A DNA stretch of 64,000 bases from Gentiana macrophylla (Eukaryota > Streptophyta > Magnoliopsida > Gentianales > Gentianaceae). Positions 1 to 10,699 of this stretch are shown piece after piece. A model generated the notes under the pieces. That model had not been told where the DNA came from. It did not search any database and saw only the letters and a program-made list of their open reading frames with translations. Location: assembly GCA_026214975.1 (NCBI GenBank), contig CM047814.1, positions 24,220,558 to 24,284,557 on the forward strand. Reading direction: 5' to 3'. A program made the translations under genes and the position numbers. The first letter of the stretch is position 1, and every line of letters begins with the position of its first letter.

Positions 1-62
1 TAAATGACCCGACCCGGTCGGATCCGGTCCAACCTGATTGGGTTTAGGACACCTATTCAACA
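1..62 (-). mobile_element. Terminal fragment of a Copia-like long LTR
   Basis: The stretch matches the right end of the LTR at 34217-36224, including the GGTCGGATCCGGTCCAAC block and an end in TTCAACA. Read on the minus strand this is the LTR start TGTTGAATAGG. It runs straight into a second, partial copy of the same LTR family at position 63, so one copy was probably inserted into, or recombined with, another. The rest of this copy lies outside the window. Confidence 0.75.
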
Positions 63-789
63 GCTCTCTCGAAGTAACTCATTTACTTCCACTTTGCAAA
101 GATTCACGAGAGTAAGACATTCCTTATAAGAAAGCGTGCCCTTTCGGATATTCACCCCTACTATTAGGGTACGTGATTTCCGGACGACCAAACATGTATA
201 CTCCGTATGCTTCAGTATCACATTCAATCACTACCGCATGATCACCTCATGGCTAAGGGAAACCTCAATAGTGTCAAAACATGACAATCCACACCGTGAT
301 GCCACATAGACTCCGGTACGAAGGATAATTACACAACCGCCACATAGTGTGACACTTAACAGTGTAAGTGGGTTAGTCTGACGTACGCATTCTCTAATAT
401 ACGTCCACGTACAGTCCAAGTGTCTCAACACTTCGATAGATGAGATACATATCTGTCCTTAAAGACAGAGGACATCTAATACGTGCTAGTCTATTTATAC
501 TATCAATGCCCTGTTTAATAGTACATCAACCTAGAGACATTTAAGTATCAAACTCATTAAAGTGATTAGAGATCTCATCAACCATAATCGCCTATCATGG
601 TTTCTCTATCACAGTTTAATACTAAGGACGTTATCATATAACAATTTACAATTGGTTCTTTAAAAGAACAAATATATGACAACAAAAAAAAACCATTTAA
701 TATATGTACAAACATAAATAAATAGTAGAAATGACCCGACCCGGTCGGATCCGGTCCAACCCGATTGGGTTTAGGACACTTTTTCAACA
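63..789 (-). mobile_element. Partial Copia-like LTR (about 730 bp)
   Basis: This aligns with about 35495-36224 over its whole length, through shared blocks such as AAGTAACTCATTTACTTCC and the terminal TTTCAACA. On the minus strand it begins TGTTGAAAAAGTG. No polypurine tract follows at 790; in the full element an AAGTGGGAGAT tract sits there. So this is a solo or 5' LTR edge rather than a 3' LTR with its internal region. There is no coding content, and the short open frames here fall inside LTR sequence. Confidence 0.8.
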
Positions 790-1318
790 ATCAAGCCATG
801 CGTAGTTCTGGGAATGAAATCCCCCATTTGTAATGAATGTGATGTGGTATTTATAGAGTTTTGGAGCTAGCTAGCTGGCGAGAGCATGACAACTAGCAAG
901 TCGTAGGGCTGAGAGCCTAGAAGTCGGCTGAGAGCCTTGCGGTCTACTGAGAGCTTAGCAGTCGGTTGAGAGCCTAGCAGTCTGTTGAGAGCCTAACGGT
1001 CTGCTGACAGCCTTGGCGGATTCGCTGAGGGACTTACGGCCTCGAGATGGGCCTTCCGGCATGAGAGCTTTGTGGCTTGGAGGTCATAGCTTGTCTTATC
1101 TTTATATTGGCGGCTCTGGTCCCTGGCGGACCTTTGACCTAGGGCTCGCGGGCCGGCCCCTAGTCGATAGCATCGCATAGAACCAAAGGCTTGGAAGCGG
1201 GGCCGGCGCCTTGCGAGCTCGCGGATTGTGGTGGCGGTGGCTTTATCCACTATTTTGAGGGTCGGATGGACCTGAATAAGGATCCATGGGCAGAATCACG
1301 ATTTGGGCATATCAGTAT
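790..1318. other. GC-richer non-coding block with a short tandem array
   Basis: No gene is recognised. The block is clearly richer in G and C than its surroundings and contains the 19-bp array described separately, then degraded relatives of the same GAGAGCC-type unit to about 1080. It ends where the ~172-bp tandem repeats start. It may be the leader of the element that carries those repeats, but I see no LTR, primer site or protein motif. Confidence 0.5.
900..1018. repeat. 19-bp tandem repeat, about 5-6 copies
   Basis: Successive units start near 923, 942, 961, 980 and 999, each a variant of GTCGGCTGAGAGCCTTGCG; a divergent 23-bp unit precedes them. The period is constant at 19 bp. Units differ by a few substitutions, so the array is not recent. 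No function is inferred. Confidence 0.85.
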
Positions 1319-2566
1319 GGTTCAAAAAAGTTCGGGGGACAACATCGGTGCAAGAAAGGTGTGCCTCCATCACCTTTCGTAAAGGAAAATGATGAAGGTC
1401 CTGAAAATGGGTACCACTCATCCCCCGACTATGTATTTGTGTGGTCTAGGATTTTAGTTTTTTTTTTATCTTTTTTTAATCCTAAGTGTATGGTTCAAAA
1501 AAGTTCGGGGGACAACATCGGTGCAAGAAAGATGTGCCTCAATCACATTTCGTAAAGGAAAATGGGTATCACTCATCCCCCGACTATGTATTTGTGTGGT
1601 CCAGTATTATTTTTTTTTTCCTTTTTTTTAATCCTATGTGTATGGTTCAAAAAAGTTCGGGGCCAACATCGGTGCAAGAAGGTGTCTGCCTCCATCGCTT
1701 TCGTAAAAAGTGATGAAGGTCAGAAAATGGGTCTGCACTCATCCCCCGACTAAGTACATTTGTGTGTGTGGTCGGGATTTTAGTTTTCTTTTCTAATTTT
1801 TATTCCTAAGTGTGTGGTTCAAAAAGTTTGGGGACAACATCGGTCAAGAAGAAAGGTGTGCCTCCATCTCCTTTCGTAAAGGAAAATGATGAAGGTCCCG
1901 AAAATGGGTATCACTCATCCCTCGACTATGTATTTATGTGGTCCAGGATTAGTTTTTTTTTCTTTTTTTTTTTAAATCCCGAGTGTATGGTTCAAAAAAG
2001 TTCGGGGGACAACACCGGTGCAAGAAAGCTGTGCACTTTTCGTAAAAGAAATGATGAAGGTCCTGAAAATAGAGTCTGGCTCATCACGTATGTATTTGTG
2101 TGGTCGGGATTTTAGTTTTTTTATTTTTATTTTAATCCTAAGTGTATGGTTCAAAAAAGTTAGGGGACAACATCGGTGCAAGAAAGGTGTGCCTCCCATC
2201 TCCTTTTCGTAAAAGGAAAATGATGAAGGTCACGAAAATGGAGTCAGCTCATCCATGCGACTATGTATTTGTGTGGTCGGGATTTTAGTTTTCTTTTTCC
2301 TTTTTTTTAATCCTAAGTGTATGGTTCAAAAAAGTCCGGGGGACAACATCGGTGCAAGAACGGTTTGCCTTCATCACCTTTCGTAAAGGAAAATGATGAA
2401 GGTCCCGAAAATGGATATCACTCATCCCCGACTATGTATTTGTGTGGTCTAGGATTTAAGATTTTAGATTTTTTATTTTTAATCCTAAGTGTTTGGTTTA
2501 AAAAAGTTTGGGGGACAACATCGGTGCAAGAAAGATGTGTCTCCATCACCTATCCTAGGGAAAATG
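1319..2566. repeat. ~172-bp tandem repeat array, about 7.5 monomers
   Basis: The landmark GGTTCAAAAAAGTTCGGGGG recurs at 1319, 1492, 1644, 1816, 1989, 2148, 2323 and 2495, giving spacings of 173, 152, 172, 173, 159, 175 and 172 bp. Each monomer has the same order: GGTTCAAAAAAG, GACAACATCGGTGCAAGAAAG, a TTTCGTAAAGGAAAATGATG block, a TATGTATTTGTGTGGTC block, then a T-rich tract and AATCCTAAGTG. The two short monomers have lost internal parts. Short open frames in this region come from the repeat itself and are not genes. It could be a satellite or an array internal to an LTR element; the sequence alone does not decide. Confidence 0.9.
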
Positions 2567-2657
2567 GTCTTTAAATCGTCTTTGTCCTTGAAATTTGGCC
2601 GGGGTTGAATTATTATTTAAATACACCATCAAATTTGTCATATTTTCTTATTGACTA

Positions 2658-3650
2658 CTACATCTATCCCATAAAAGTGTTAATTATTGAAAATTAATTA
2701 TTCTCGTAAAAGTGTCAATTTCAAAATCAATACATCATTTAATGCATTTTTTCCACACATACCCTTATGTTTGCATTTAATGTTTGTATGTTCATTTCAC
2801 ATTCCAATAGAAGAATTTATTTTGTGATAGTGGTATATACAGTAAAACCTCTATAAATTAATATAGTTGGGACCGGAAGATTTTATTAATTTAGAAGTAT
2901 TAATTTATCAATAAATTAATAATTATTAATTTATAGAGAGTTTTGATATCAAACAAAATTAAATTTTAATTATATAAATTTAAATATAATGAATTATCTT
3001 AATTTATGTATTATACTTAATTCAATGTATATTAGTTACAAATTCAATGTATCTTGTACATACAAGATTCGAGTGTACATACATTAATTTGATTCTTTGT
3101 ATTTTTACAACAAAATATTAGAGTGTATAATAGTGATAGCATGTACTACCGTGTATATAAACAAGATTAAAAAAAAAAAGAAACAACCATACCACTCAAC
3201 GCATCAAAGGCACTTAACAACTTTTTGATGCAGCTCGAAAGCACCACACCCGAACTTTTGGATGCAATAAGGAAGATTAGAGATGAAACAAGCAGATTTA
3301 AACTTTAAGAAAAAACAGACAACAATAGAATCATATTTTACAAAATTGTAACATATATATTTTTGTGATTATGGAGAATTATTAATTTATGATATTATTG
3401 GGACTGTATATCTATACATGGATTTTCTAAAAATTATTATCTTATTATCTTATCGAAATTAATCAATTTTTGAACTGGCCCAAATCGGGACCGGAGAAAA
3501 ATATTATTTTAGAGTGGTTATTAATTTAAAGAGTATTAATTTATAGAGGTTTTACTGTATGTCCATTAGCACTTAAATTACTACACATTAATTGATTTCT
3601 TAATCTATATGCCAAACAAAATGTGGACACTTTTTATGAGACGGAGGTAG
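2658..3650. mobile_element. Stowaway-like MITE, interrupted by an Emigrant-like element
   Basis: The left end reads CTACATCTATCCCATAAAAG. The right end, reverse complemented, reads CTACCTCCGTCTCATAAAAA. These are the classic plant Stowaway (Tc1/mariner) inverted ends. TA duplications flank it at 2656-2657 and 3651-3652. The paralogous site near 19370 reads TTATTGACTATAAAAATTAT with a single TA and no element. Without the nested insertion the MITE is about 273 bp. It has no coding capacity. Confidence 0.9.
2840..3557. mobile_element. Emigrant/pogo-like non-autonomous element
   Basis: It starts CAGTAAAACCTCTATAAATT and ends with the inverse AGAGGTTTTACTG, flanked by TA on both sides (2838-2839 and 3558-3559). 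A second internal pair, GGGACCGGAAGATTTTATTA near 2870 and GGGACCGGAGAAAAATATTA near 3488 in inverted setting, extends the ends. These termini are typical of the Emigrant/Lemi1 group of Tc1-mariner elements. At 718 bp with no transposase frame it is non-autonomous. It sits inside the Stowaway, so it is the younger insertion. Confidence 0.85.
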
Positions 3651-4840
3651 TATAAAAATTATCCATCCGCGTTCATTCAATGTTTGTTTTTATTTATTTA
3701 TTCATAAGTCTACCGATATATATACTTCAAGATTGAGGAGGACTAATGCATCCTTACCGAATGTGTTAAAAATAAAGAGATTGGACAATGATTATTCTAT
3801 TTATTTAGTCCTTTAAAGACAAGACTATAAATTAAAGGGGCAATTATTTATTTACTACTTTCTGAAAAGATTTTTGTTTAAATAGTTTTTTACTAGGAGT
3901 TCTTGTGTATATAGTATCGTGAACAAAACCTTATCCAAAATAAATTAATATTCCCTAAATAGCCCATATATCGTAAAAACAAAAACAAGCCATTTTGTTA
4001 AAGGCAATGTTGGTAATTTAAGTGTTATCATGTTCATTTATGTAATCGGGGTTCGGTACAAAGATGGGTGAACTCGGAATGTTATAATATGAGTTTGGAG
4101 TAGTGGAGTGTACGCTTCATATATAAGTATTTCTGAGTTTCTGATTTAAAATGATCAAGTATACTTGGAAAATCACTTAAAGGGTGACAATTCACTTAAA
4201 GGACCAAAATTCAGAGTCGGAGAAACAGTGTAAAGTGACCTTTGTCACCATAAGCACTCCCTTGATGGGAAAAATTTGTGCAGAAAGTTTGGTCGATTTT
4301 TGGTTTCACAGTAGCCACAGCGCCCTTTGTGCTGCCAAAATCTGAAGCGGTGTGTTTTTTCATCCTTTTCAACTGATTTATATATGTAACTTATTTCCAA
4401 GGGTTGCATACATAAGAGGTCGGTTTTCCACCAATATATATGATCATTTTTGAGTGCTTTAAGATATATAAAAGAGCACCTTCATCTTTGAGAGAAAATA
4501 CATCGAGTATTCTTCATCTTTTGTGCCTAAATTTGAAGGAAAAGCGTAGTCTTATCTCACAAAAAAGTATTTGTGACACACCAGGCATTGATGAAGGGCA
4601 AATAAATTTTGTAGGAAAGTGTTTACACAATTCTACGTTCATATCAAGCAAACCAAATTTCCGCGGTTTTAGTTTTTCCTGCGTTTTCGACATTGTTGTT
4701 GTTATTCAAACCTCTTTTTTGTTCAACAGGCAAGACATTTAATAAATTCATGTATGCAGCAGAACAATCAGATTACACGTTCATATTCAAGCCTTAGCTA
4801 GTTCATGATGTTAACATTTGTTAAATTAACATTAATGGGA

Positions 4841-4940
4841 AATGTTGTCATAAACCCAGCTGATCATTTTTCAGGGTTTAATGTTTTAAGAATGTTGTCA
4901 TAAACCCAGTTGATCATATTTCAGGGATTAATGTTTTAAG
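4841..4940. repeat. Two tandem copies of a 50-bp unit
   Basis: Units 4841-4890 and 4891-4940 both begin AATGTTGTCATAAACCCAG and end TTAATGTTTTAAG, with a few mismatches. It is a simple local duplication inside the MULE-like element. Confidence 0.9.
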
Positions 4941-5226
4941 GCAATTAAGGTTAAGGAAGATATGACAGACAATTTCAGGGTTTGAAGGAGAGTTATTCAT
5001 AGATTTCACTCTCCATTCTAATAAGTTTTCCTTTTATCTCGTTCTCATAAACGTGTACCGGATTCATAGACCCACACTCTAATTTAATGAATGAATATTT
5101 TCAAATAGTTCCATGGTATCTGAATTAATTGTAGAAGGATTTCACTTTTAATGAAAATTTTAAATTTAATTATTTTTAATTAAAAAAGAGGTTGGCGGGA
5201 GATATAAAATTTAATATTTTATTTAT

Positions 5227-5621
5227 GGAAAATTAGGGATAAGGACACAATCTGAAATATTTTTAAGTAACAGGACAGCTACATACTTTTTATAGGGAGA
5301 AGGACAATTGCATAATTTTATAGCGAGAGAAGGACAAACAGTGAATCCGAAAATCGGTGAATCTCCTAGTGAATCCCGAAATCGGTGAATCCCGAAATCG
5401 GTGAATTTAAATGGTGAATCGAAAATTAGTGAATTTCGGCGATGAATTTTGAAAATTAGTAATTTCGACGATGAATTTTCGTCGATGAATTTAAGCAGTG
5501 AATTTCGAACACAAGTGAATTTCGACGAGTGAATAAATAGTTTTGTCCTTTATGCAAAAGTTTCAAAAAAGCTGTCGCCTACTCAATTGATGAAATATTT
5601 TTGTCCTTCTCCTCATTCCCC
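5227..5621. mobile_element. Small MULE-type MITE with a tandem-repeat core
   Basis: A perfect 10-bp direct repeat TTTTATTTAT flanks it at 5217-5226 and 5622-5631. The left end runs GGAAAATTAGGGATAAGGAC. The right end, inverted, runs GGGGAATGAGGAGAAGGAC. Both then carry AAATATTT. The centre (about 5340-5535) is an array of degenerate units of the type GTGAATCCCGAAATCG and GTGAATTTCGACGA. It resembles the element at 13325-13608 in size, GGACA-containing ends and a short-repeat core. Confidence 0.75.
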
Positions 5622-6715
5622 TTTTATTTATTTGGATTAACTTGAGTTTAAAATAATAATTTACCTTCAGAAATTATTTGGGTTTATAGGCATATTTTAA
5701 GAGAGAGAAAGTAGAGAGGGAAAATTTTTGGGTTCTCAACTTCTATTCTACTATGGTTTTGCGGAGTCAGAGCCAATTTATAGTCCTGGGTGTAAGCCAC
5801 TCATGTAAGGCCACGTGGCGCATTTCTGGCCACACAAAACCATATAATATTACTGGTTTGGCTTGTGTGGCTGACACGTGTCCCAATAACAACAATGTAT
5901 GCAATTATTCCCTCCTTTTTCCTGTAGCCCCGTGTTTGAATTTTCAAAATTGTAACAGTTTACTGAAGGATATTTTTGTTTTTTTCAATTAATAATCTTT
6001 TTGCATTATTTTTTTATGGACTCCGCTTTGTGGAGTACCGTATAGAGAAAAAACTTTGGAAAATATATTATGAACAATTTCCCCTAAATTAAAAGAGCAA
6101 GTAAAAATATACTTTGATGGTGGCTGATAACATCTTCATTTTTTGTAGCGGCAAATGATTGGAACCCTCATAGGGTATTTTTTGGATGCAGATGGGCCGT
6201 TGCGTTTGGGTTGCCTACATACCTTTGGGGACCAAGCCGTCATAGTTCTTTTATACTTATTTGAGCTAGGGACCGTAATCCATTTAGAGCATGATATATA
6301 TATATATATATATAAGGCCACAAATATGTGTCAAGACACTACAAGATCACAGAGCTAGGAAAAATGGGTTGAACGATGGAAAACCACTCCACGATGCATG
6401 TAGAGGAGATTAGCTCCATGATTGTTGCATAAGTGGAAGGAACGTTTTGACTATATCCTTACCGATCGAGCTTAGGGCTTTAAACGAGAGGTCAAAACAA
6501 TTTAAAATTAAAGTCCCCCGATCAAGATGAAGCCAATATATATAAAGGAATATACCAAATAAGAACTCACTTCAATTCAACCGATAATAAATCCAAGTTT
6601 CATTTCTGATGCAAAAAAGAAACACAACGAAGCGAAGCTTAATTAATGAATACATTTTAAAATGGTCCAGGACGCTTTCAAAGCAAGTGTCGACACCATT
6701 TTAGATTTATTTCGA

Positions 6716-7175
6716 TTAATTTGCTGTGACGGAAATCTTGAGATTGTTTTTGCAATGCATGCCGATTCCACATATAAAGAAATTGGTGCCTGCTTCCAAT
6801 GTTACTTGATCATTTCCCGAGCTAAACCGAGTGCCTTGGGGATTACATGAGTTATAGTCCGCTTCACTCACTTTGATCACATTGTGGACGGTTGGAGGAT
6901 ATTTAAACACTGCCAAGAATACACAAAAGCGATAATTAATAAATGCGTTTACAAGAGTATAATGATACATACAATCTTGTCTGCAGTGAGAAAAATCAAA
7001 AATTATTTAAACATACCAAGCACATCTCCTGCCTTGAAAGTTTTGCCCGTTGGCCACGAATTAACACGAAATTCCAGCCTTTGTCATCTCCAACGTTAAA
7101 GGTCGCGTTCTTTACAATGTTAGAAGTTAGAAACCCATAAAAGAAAAGTGTCATAAAAAATACAACTTTAGCCAT
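6716..7175 (-). pseudogene. Plantacyanin (basic blue copper protein) copy 1, frameshifted in exon 1
   Basis: Two exons on the minus strand: exon 1 7017-7175 (ATG at 7175), a 107-bp GT-AG intron, exon 2 6716-6909. The family binds one type 1 copper and acts outside the cell. Exon 1 encodes a signal peptide (MAKVVFF, hydrophobic stretch) and the start of the cupredoxin fold (TFNVGDDKGWNF). Exon 2 has the copper-ligand motifs VHNV, FFIC and MHC, with Leu where the axial Met usually sits (HCKNNLKI), ending KISVTAN and stop. Exon 1 is 159 bp, not the 160 bp of copies 2 and 3: one base is missing after GGNF-encoding sequence (near 7066), so the frame fails after TGGAATTTC. Exon 2 is intact. A normal product would be 117 residues, usual for plantacyanins after allowing for the signal peptide. 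A TATA box is conserved upstream. An assembly error is possible. Confidence 0.88.
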
Positions 7176-7797
7176 ATTGAATATATATATTTTTCAATTC
7201 AAGGATATCAGAACTTAGAATGAGAGAATATGTGAATTTTCACCATGACGATGTTGTCTTTTATAGGATTTTTAGGATAATACCCTGTATTTACTGCACA
7301 TTATTTTTCTTTCCAATGAGATAATACTACACGTTTGCTTGATTCATAATATTTTGGAAAAAATTTCCTTTCATATGCCAATTACACCATGTAAGATTTG
7401 TTTCATTAAACTACATTACACTTGTGAATTGCTATTCATGTACCAACGATTTTATGGCGGTCCTGGACCGAGAAAATGGACCACCGTGTCATGTCGGTTT
7501 CCTTTTATACATAGGGGTCCACCATAGATTTTTTTCCACTCTTATTGGTTTGACACGCTTACCCAGTAGATTTGGTTCTGAACCATTCTAAAATTTATGT
7601 TCATGTACACTGATGAAGATTTGTTATCCATGAAAGCCAAGGCTCCTTGGTTTAAAATTAATGCCCATAACATTGATCATTGATTTGTGCGTGTGTGTTT
7701 ATTTAGGAAATTTTTGTTTCACTTTTCAACATTTTGTGTTCTAATTTTGCTAGTAAAGGTGCGATTGTGAATCTTTGTTAGTCCTTATGTGCTGTGT
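7176..7797. other. Upstream region of plantacyanin copy 1
   Basis: This is non-coding sequence shared with 21407-22015 and 24878-25490. It includes the 5' UTR, the TATA box and further upstream sequence with CATAACATTGATCATTGATT. The ORF-like stretches here (for example at 7339-7527) are not conserved as frames between copies. Confidence 0.6.
7258..7266 (-). promoter_or_regulatory. TATA box of plantacyanin copy 1
   Basis: On the minus strand this reads CTATAAAAG about 85 bp upstream of the ATG. The same motif with the same flanks (ATCCTATAAAAG) occurs upstream of copies 2 and 3. Confidence 0.7.
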
Positions 7798-9411
7798 GAG
7801 CGTAACATCCGATTTTTTGAAAGGGTAAAATAGTAATTGGGACCCGTCTGACCTGCAATTATTATTTATCCTATAATTTTATACGACCCAATCTGTTCAT
7901 CGTTTCAAGATGCCGCAAGAGAGAAAAGTGATCACCACGACGAGACGCAACTTTGGAAAATAAAACATCCTTATTCCCCACGAGTAGTCAAAACGATCGT
8001 CTTGGAGCGTAGATCGTTCTAAAAATAGATTCACAGCATTAAATTCAAGTTACAAGTTGAAGGCTTAGAAGTTCAGCATTTTTCTTGAAGGTTTTGGATC
8101 GGTTTTGCTGAAAATTAAGGTAAGAGGCTATTCCTAATGAGTAATAATAGTTTTATAATGACAGGTTGAGTTTTGGTGTTGTTTGGTGATAGAATGCATG
8201 CTAAGTTGTAATTAATGAGATGTGATATGTTTTGGTATATTTGTGTTGAGTTTTAAATTTCTATTTCTTTTATTCAATAACATTAATTAAACGTAAACAA
8301 GTCTCGATTGAGTTTCTGATGCGTTTGGTTCCGGCACCGGATGTACTCTTAAAGGGAGTTGAAGTCTGGGACCGTCGGAAGGCATGAAAGTGCTTGTGCT
8401 TTGATAAACTAGAGTTCATCAATATGCATGTATGTGCTAGGCCTTGTCCGTGTCAGTGGTTCAGGAAAGAGAGTAGTGTATGTGAGGGAGCTTACTTGAA
8501 AACACTTGGGTGGCTAGTTAACAACGGATAATAATTACATACGTGTAGTAAAAGATAAAGCGTCACTTATTCTAGGTTAAGCACTATTTCATATCGGCGA
8601 TGTGATACGTTCATAAAAGGTGAACAACGCTACTGGCTCAAAAGGATGAAAGGTAGTGGAGGAAATTCATCGAACATATATGCATACCGGGAGATCCGGG
8701 ACTATCGATGCTAATCACCGTAGTTGGCAAGTATATCTCGTGGTGGAATTTTTCGTCATACTTGTTGTCCTTGAGTAATGATGTAACCAAGATAAGTTAA
8801 GCTAGAAACGTATAGTCATGACATGTTGATAGGCATGAAGTGAACCCTAGCTTGAGTCGGTCTTATAAAGATAACTTAATAATTAATAATAGGAACCTTT
8901 TCATTGTAGAACTTAGTTATTCATTAACTTCTCACTTTTTCTATGTACTTTGTACTTACCTCATTTGCATTTTTTTGTATGCATTGTGGGGTGAGAAGAC
9001 GAACAGGTTGACCAAGCGTAGATAACGACTTTTGAGGACATTGATGCCTTGACGAAGCTTTTAGTTTATTTCCTTGTAAAGGTTTTACTAGACTAGTTGT
9101 ATTCTTTTTCTTAGGCTTGTTGTACTGCCGACTTCTAAGATCTTTGTAAGTTTGGTTGGTACTTTTAAGACCTCGTATTGTGTAAGTCTTTGGGTTTTTA
9201 AATCGTTGTAATTTAACTATCCATCTTTAGTATGCTTAATTTCTATTCATAGTAGCATTTCTGTTTTTACCCGAGTCTTTTTAGCTTCCGTTTGCTTTTA
9301 TTTGACACGACGACGTAGAGGCTTCCGTATAATATTAGATTTATTTAATGCTATATCGCGAGCGTTTCTCTTCCGGATAAGGGCTCGGTATCGGGGCGCG
9401 GGCGTTACTGA
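7798..9411 (+). mobile_element. Solo-LTR-like insertion in duplicon copy A
   Basis: Copies B (near 22010) and C (near 25480) read straight from TTATGTG(C/A)TAT to GCATAGTTGCG, whereas copy A has about 1.6 kb between these. The block begins near GCGTAACATCC and ends near GGGCGTTACT, similar to inverted TAAC/GTTA LTR edges. From about 8290 it is related to 17830-19012: shared phrases are CTGATGCGTTTGGTTCCGGC, GGGACCGTCGGAAGG and, near the end, ACGACGTAGAGGCTTCCG. I cannot fix a clean TSD. Gypsy chromovirus-type LTR is the most likely class. Confidence 0.6.
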
Positions 9412-10484
9412 TGCATAGTTGCGTTATTGTTGAAGTTTCTTAGTATCTTTTAGTTGGATACTGATAGGTGTACCTCCAAAAGTCTACATAAAGTTTACAC
9501 CCAACATCATCTCGTGGTTGTGAGTGTTTCCATGTTTTTTTTTTAATTTTCTTTGAAAATAAAATTTGAATGGCGAGATGAACGAGGGTGTAAACTCTAT
9601 GTAAACTTTTGAAGGTACACCTATCATTATCCCTTTATGTTTACTTTGAGTTAGGTTTGTATGCAAGTCTAGTAGTGTCTATTGGCCTTTAAGAGCAATC
9701 AGATTTGAGATACCTGATTGCGACCTGTGTGGTCTTTGGTTGGTTTAGGTGATTCTGTCAAGTTTGGATAGCAGAAATTGCTTTAGTAGGGTCATTGATT
9801 CCAAGTATTGTTGGTTAATAGTTTGTTAAAGTGTAATTGTTTAGTTGTATTGTAATTTAAAGAGTTGTAAAATTCTAGTCCAAAATGTTTAATTTGATTA
9901 GTGTGGCTTTGCTTTTTTAGATTTTTCATTGGCTGCTCCTAAAAAACAATAAGTCTGAATTGTGTTGATCTCCGTGTAATTTATCTTTCGGCATTTGATT
10001 ATCATTGTACTTGAACTTGAGAGTCTAAACTATTTGAAATCTTGTATGTGTAGTAGTGTAGGGATTTATTTGCTTATCCTTGATACACACTTAGGTGATT
10101 AAGCATCTAGTCTATATCTATATTTATACTCTCGTAATAAAAGTGCGATAAGGTGTTTTCCCCAAAAAGTGTTTTCTACCTTCGGTGTTTCCTTCAAAAA
10201 GTGTTTCCTACCTTCGCTCTTTCCCCCCCTAATATTTAATATTAATTAAAATTAAAATACAATATTAAATAAGGTTAAAGGTTGTGAAGGACAATTTTAA
10301 TCTAAAATGTTGAGAATAGCGATTCTTACATGTCTTACTACATTTTTGTACATGTGTTACTACATTTTGTTCTTCTCAACCATATTGTATCTTATCTTTG
10401 TCTTACGGCCTCCGGTACTAAATAATTAAATAATATACATGGATACTAAAAACAATGTTGATTTATCAAAATAGTGTACACATA
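9412..10484. other. Duplicon A tail and AT-rich spacer
   Basis: Up to about 10060 this is shared with 23567-24040 and 25870-26440. It contains an imperfect inverted pair, CTACATAAAGTTTACACCC and GGTGTAAACTCTATGTAAAC, about 110 bp apart. From 10148 to 10230 there are two direct copies of an AAAAAGTGTTT-CTACCTTCG phrase. No coding frame is recognised. Confidence 0.55.
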
Positions 10485-10689
10485 AACCAAGTAGCTTGCC
10501 TCAAGTGGTAAGTAACTTGAGAATGCCTAGGAAAGTCACGGTTTTATTCTCTTACGAGGCGATATGTTGAGAAAGCTCTTGAGTGGGGCCTTACCACAAG
10601 TAAGAGTCAAACTTTTGAGCACGACCGGGCGGAACTCGGATTAATCGAACCACAGTGAGTTTAGGATACCGGGGATTTAAGAAAAAAAT
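10485..10689 (+). mobile_element. SINE-like tRNA-derived element
   Basis: An imperfect 12-bp direct repeat (AGTGTACACATA at 10473, AATGTACGCATA at 10690) flanks about 205 bp. Near the start is a box A-like TAGCTTGCCTCAAGTGG, then a degraded box B-like CACGGTTTTATTCTC about 40 bp downstream. The 3' end is A-rich (AAGAAAAAAAT). Size, A-rich tail and long TSD fit a plant SINE on the plus strand. The internal promoter looks decayed. Confidence 0.55.
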
Positions 10690-10699
10690 AATGTACGCA

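Larger units (their letters stand above)
3837..6084. mobile_element. MULE-like element, 2.25 kb, with 9-bp TSD
   Basis: The ends are GGGGCAATT on the left and GGGGAAATT (reverse complement) on the right. A perfect 9-bp direct repeat TAAATTAAA flanks it at 3828-3836 and 6085-6093. Copy B of the duplicon reads ATAAAATAAAAGAGC at this point (near 19540) with no element, so insertion rather than deletion is supported. A 9-bp duplication and G-rich ends suggest Mutator-like, although the inverted repeats are short and weak. No transposase is seen. An open frame of 100 codons at 4440-4742 matches nothing I recognise. A smaller element is nested at 5227-5621. Confidence 0.8.
2556..10060. repeat. Duplicon copy A (plantacyanin locus) with private insertions
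   Basis: The native segments are about 2556-2657, 3651-3836, 6085-7797 and 9412-10060. They align in order with copy B from 19316 and, from the TAGAGGAG motif on, with copy C from 24040. Relative to those copies A has gained a Stowaway holding an Emigrant (2658-3650), a MULE (3837-6084) and an LTR-like block (about 7798-9411). The native part holds plantacyanin copy 1 and its promoter, and a downstream stretch with TCTACATAAAGTTTACACCC and GGTGTAAACTCTATGTAAAC. Confidence 0.85.

Noticed and set aside
900..2566. CRISPR-like regular spacing of repeats
   Set aside because: These are head-to-tail tandem repeats without unique spacers, in a plant nuclear context.
1191..2574. A series of overlapping plus-strand frames with similar proteins
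   Set aside because: They are the ~172-bp tandem repeat read through; frames shift from monomer to monomer and stops are frequent.
4440..4742. 100-codon frame in the MULE at 3837-6084
   Set aside because: No domain, no homologous frame elsewhere in the window and unremarkable composition. Not strong enough to call a captured gene.
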